Shown here: piece after piece, positions 6,423 through 8,856 of the stretch | Numbering within the stretch: position 1 is the stretch's first letter | How the letters are laid out: each line of letters begins with the position of its first letter | Assembly (NCBI GenBank): GCA_023404095.1 | Contig: JAEYDD010000006.1 | Location: 1 to 8,856 of the forward strand | DNA: 8,856 nt | Direction of reading: 5' to 3' | Origin: Pseudomonadota bacterium | Lineage (GTDB): Bacteria; Pseudomonadota; Alphaproteobacteria; Rhizobiales; Rhizobiaceae | The notes under the pieces: generated by a model | The model's database searches: none | The model's input: the letters and a program-made list of their open reading frames with translations, nothing else | What the model was told of the DNA's origin: nothing | Translations under genes and position numbers: made by a program

Positions 6423-7898
6423 CTATAATTGCTTATTTTGTTTTTTTATATACTTGCCAGCTATTTTTTTCACTTTTCCTATGATGTCATATTCATGTGT
6501 AGCCTGTATATATCCTCCAAAGATAATAAAACTAATGATACTTTTGGTAATAATTGTCACGAAAATGTTCATTCCTTCCGTTGTATACTGCACAGGCAGG
6601 AGGCACGCTGTCATTAACCCGCTGACTGCCAGCGGGGAAAGGAGTTGACGGACGAACGTCCATACCTTTCTCCGGAACGTTACGTGATACATCTGCCAGT
6701 AGCATTGCACGAAGTTGACGGTAAATGTCAATACGATACAGGTTGCCACTGCGGTGAGCGTGCCGAAATAGAAGATACCAATCAGCATTCCCGCCACGTT
6801 GAGGGTGGATGAGAATACGCCGCAGATGAACAGGCTCCGGGTGTCTCCGGCAGCCTGAAAAATGGAGCCGGAAGAGGAGAGTATAATTTGCACGCCTACC
6901 GAGAGGGAGAGTATGCGGAATACGGGTACGGAGGGCAGCCATTGGTTGCCGAATATAATCAGTGTCACTTCTTGTGCTGTAAAGAAAAGCAATACGCTCA
7001 TGGGTAACCCTATGAAAGAGAGTATGCGGACAATGCGTTCATAGGAGGACGCCAGTTTTGCTTTGTCATCTTGGAAATCGCTGAAGATGGGGTGCATCAC
7101 CGGAGTGATGACTTGTGTGATGTTTTGCAAGGGAAGCATCATGAGCCGGTAAGATTTTTCATAATATCCCAAGTCGGACATGCTCATGTGTTTTCCTATC
7201 AGCAGTTTGTCCAGATTACGACTGAAATAGTTGATGACGTTGAACAGGAATTGATAGGCCGAATATGAAAAGATCTTGCGGAGTGCTGTCAATCCCCATG
7301 TGAAGCGCAATCGTTGCGGATAGCGCTGGTAGGAAATGACAAATATCAGTATGCTGGAGATGATCGGGGTGATAATCAGTGCGTAGAGTCCTGCTCCGCA
7401 GAGGGCTGCCGTAACCGCTCCCGCACCTCCGGCTATCTGGATAGTGAAACTGCGGACAGCGATGTATTTGAATTCTTTGTTGCGATAGAACATGGCTCCG
7501 GGCACGATGGTGGCGGAGGCAAAGAAGAGGTTGACGGACAGAAGTTGGCACAGGATGCGCAAGATCTGGCTGTCGTAGTAGTCGGCAATCAGCCATGAGG
7601 CGGCGAAGAAAAGCAGGCTGATAGCAATTCCTGTCCATACGGTGAATGAAAAAATATCCGACAGTTCTTCTTTTGTCAGCGCTTTGTGCTGTATGATGGC
7701 CGGGGAGATTCCCATATCGGTGAACAGGTTGAAAAATGCGATGATTACGGTGGCGATAGCTACGATTCCGAAGTCGTCCGGGGAAAGCAGGCGTGCCAAT
7801 ATTCCGGCTACTACGAGGGAGATGATGATGCCGCTGTATTTGGCTAGTGCCGTGTAGAATACGCCCGAAAATAGTTGACGTTTGATGTTGTTAGCCAT
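6423..7898 (-). CDS. Polysaccharide repeat-unit flippase (Wzx/WzxC-like, MOP superfamily)
   Basis: The protein has 491 residues and is strongly hydrophobic throughout, with about 12-14 predicted membrane helices, the usual size and layout for the MOP-superfamily polysaccharide transporters. The N-terminus is diagnostic of the WzxC/TuaB-like group: a short basic leader, first helix about 14-35, then ARLLSPDDFGIVA (35-47), and FTDMGISPAIIQ (59-70). FSRNLDKLLIGK (225-236) followed by LGYYEKSYRLMMLP (243-256) is the second hallmark, in the middle of the protein. QAAGDTR (348-354) lies in the C-terminal half, and the tail is Lys-rich (476-489). Its role would be to move undecaprenyl-pyrophosphate-linked oligosaccharide from the cytoplasmic to the periplasmic side of the inner membrane. 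The start ATG overlaps the end of the preceding glycosyltransferase by 8 bp, which suggests translational coupling. Its presence indicates a Wzx/Wzy-type rather than ABC-transporter pathway, but no polymerase is in this window. Confidence 0.95.
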   Translation of the reverse strand: MANNIKRQLFSGVFYTALAKYSGIIISLVVAGILARLLSPDDFGIVAIATVIIAFFNLFTDMGISPAIIQHKALTKEELSDIFSFTVWTGIAISLLFFAASWLIADYYDSQILRILCQLLSVNLFFASATIVPGAMFYRNKEFKYIAVRSFTIQIAGGAGAVTAALCGAGLYALIITPIISSILIFVISYQRYPQRLRFTWGLTALRKIFSYSAYQFLFNVINYFSRNLDKLLIGKHMSMSDLGYYEKSYRLMMLPLQNITQVITPVMHPIFSDFQDDKAKLASSYERIVRILSFIGLPMSVLLFFTAQEVTLIIFGNQWLPSVPVFRILSLSVGVQIILSSSGSIFQAAGDTRSLFICGVFSSTLNVAGMLIGIFYFGTLTAVATCIVLTFTVNFVQCYWQMYHVTFRRKVWTFVRQLLSPLAVSGLMTACLLPVQYTTEGMNIFVTIITKSIISFIIFGGYIQATHEYDIIGKVKKIAGKYIKKQNKQL

Positions 7899-8856
7899 TG
7901 ATTACATCTTTATAGGTTTGTGCATATTCCTTTCCTATTTTCCGGATGTTCATATTTTCCAATGCGTATGCATAGTTTTTTTCTCCTTGTCCCCATGCGG
8001 ACAGTTGACGTGCTCTTTCAAGTGCCTCCAGAATGTCGGATCTGTCGTCCGGATGGAACGTCGGATTTCCGGTTGCGGATAGTATTTCTCCGATGTTTCC
8101 TGTTGTCGGGCCTACTACTACTTTGTGGAAGAGGAAACCTAGGGGGACATTTCCGGAGTTCAGAATATCTTTCCTTTGTATGAATATTACGTCTGAAGCA
8201 GCGATGTAATAGGGCAGGTCGCAGTTGTCTATCAATTCGTCATTGGCTCCGGCATGAAACTTCAGAAGGCGGTTGAGCAATGGCATGGCGAGATAGTAAC
8301 CCAAGCGCGAAGCCCAGCGCTTGAAAAGATTCCATCCGTATTCGTTGCGTCTGGAGAAGGGGTAGAGGCGGGGAGCCAACAGTAGCTTGTTCTTTTCATT
8401 CCATTTGCAGAAAGCACTGGCTACCATGCGGATTTCTTCGCGGTTGCGGAATTTTCCGAAGGCGGTGACGATGAATGCTTCTTGTGGCAGGTTCAGATAT
8501 TGACGTGCGCGCTCTATGCTGATATCTTCTTTGTAGGTGTATTGGTAGATGTGGTGCGGGATGACAACATTCCGGCTGCCGGGATGTTTTTCAATGAATT
8601 CCGTCAGGCTGTAATGTCCCATGTGTACCACGATATCGCTTTCCGACTCGATGATGTCGTAGGCTCGGCTGATGACTTCATTGGCGTAGTGGGGGCGGAT
8701 ATTATGTCGTGTGTATACGAAATGGGCTCCCCGTGAGCGGAAGAAAGCGATGCGTTCTTTCAGACGGCGGATGACGTCGTGGTCTTCGCATATCCAGCCC
8801 ACTACCTCCTCCGGCCATTGGAAATGGATGATGTCATAAGTGGTGTCCGATTCCCA
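7891..8856 (-). CDS. Glycosyltransferase, GT-B type, 5' end outside window
   Basis: The frame is open from base 8856 to the TAA at 7891 and gives 321 residues; the start lies beyond the right edge. A GTG at 8802 is an internal Val, because in-frame upstream codons encode TYDIIHFQWPEEVV, a conserved strand of this type of enzyme (the D-I-I-H-x-x-WPE pattern). FVYTRHNIRPHYAN (about residues 42-55 of the visible part) is the next N-domain hallmark, and DIVVHMGHYSL and VVIPHHIY follow at the domain interface. The C-domain starts at FIVTAFGKFRNREEI, and the donor site is represented by YYIAASDVIFIQ and NSGNVPLGFLFHKVVVGPTTGNIGEIL. This layout fits GT-B glycosyltransferases of surface-polysaccharide clusters. 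The exact CAZy family was not decided; the donor region lacks a plain E-x7-E block. The gene's last 8 bp overlap the flippase start. It probably adds one sugar of the repeat unit in the cytoplasm. Confidence 0.87.
   Translation of the reverse strand, partial: WESDTTYDIIHFQWPEEVVGWICEDHDVIRRLKERIAFFRSRGAHFVYTRHNIRPHYANEVISRAYDIIESESDIVVHMGHYSLTEFIEKHPGSRNVVIPHHIYQYTYKEDISIERARQYLNLPQEAFIVTAFGKFRNREEIRMVASAFCKWNEKNKLLLAPRLYPFSRRNEYGWNLFKRWASRLGYYLAMPLLNRLLKFHAGANDELIDNCDLPYYIAASDVIFIQRKDILNSGNVPLGFLFHKVVVGPTTGNIGEILSATGNPTFHPDDRSDILEALERARQLSAWGQGEKNYAYALENMNIRKIGKEYAQTYKDVING

Overview
The window looks like the middle of a surface polysaccharide (capsule or exopolysaccharide) biosynthesis cluster from a member of the Bacteroidota, most likely Bacteroides or a close relative. 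Three things support this: protein families typical of such clusters, mid-range GC with AT-rich start regions that lack clear Shine-Dalgarno motifs, and tightly packed genes. This assignment is inference from sequence style and has not been checked by a search. All seven genes lie on the minus strand, so transcription runs from position 8856 towards position 1. Both ends of the window cut through a gene.

Layout in transcription order: (1) a GT-B type glycosyltransferase whose 5' end lies outside the window (7891-8856); (2) a Wzx-type lipid-linked oligosaccharide flippase (6423-7898) overlapping gene 1 by 8 bp; (3) a glycosyltransferase with GT4-like organisation (5284-6402); (4) a classical GT4 retaining glycosyltransferase with an E-x7-E motif (4085-5245); (5) a soluble GT2 inverting glycosyltransferase (3143-3997); (6) an 830-residue protein joining an integral-membrane acyltransferase-3 domain to an extracytoplasmic domain that resembles a divergent NodB-type polysaccharide deacetylase (644-3136); (7) the N-terminal 198 residues of a membrane-anchored GT2 glycosyltransferase that runs off the left edge (1-594). 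Gaps between genes are 87 bp or less and none contains a recognisable promoter or terminator, so one operon is likely.

A consistent reading is that the cytoplasmic glycosyltransferases build an oligosaccharide repeat unit on a lipid carrier and the flippase moves it across the inner membrane. The acyltransferase/deacetylase-like fusion would then alter acylation of the glycan at the membrane or in the periplasm. No Wzy-type polymerase, initiating sugar-phosphate transferase, chain-length regulator or UpxY/UpxZ-type regulator is visible, so these must lie outside if present.

The two most unusual items are the acyltransferase/deacetylase-like fusion, with a lipoprotein-like signal at its junction, and a compact array of 7-bp units arranged as a 25-bp perfect inverted repeat (4014-4096). 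That repeat fills the gap between genes 4 and 5 and supplies the last codons and stop codon of gene 4.
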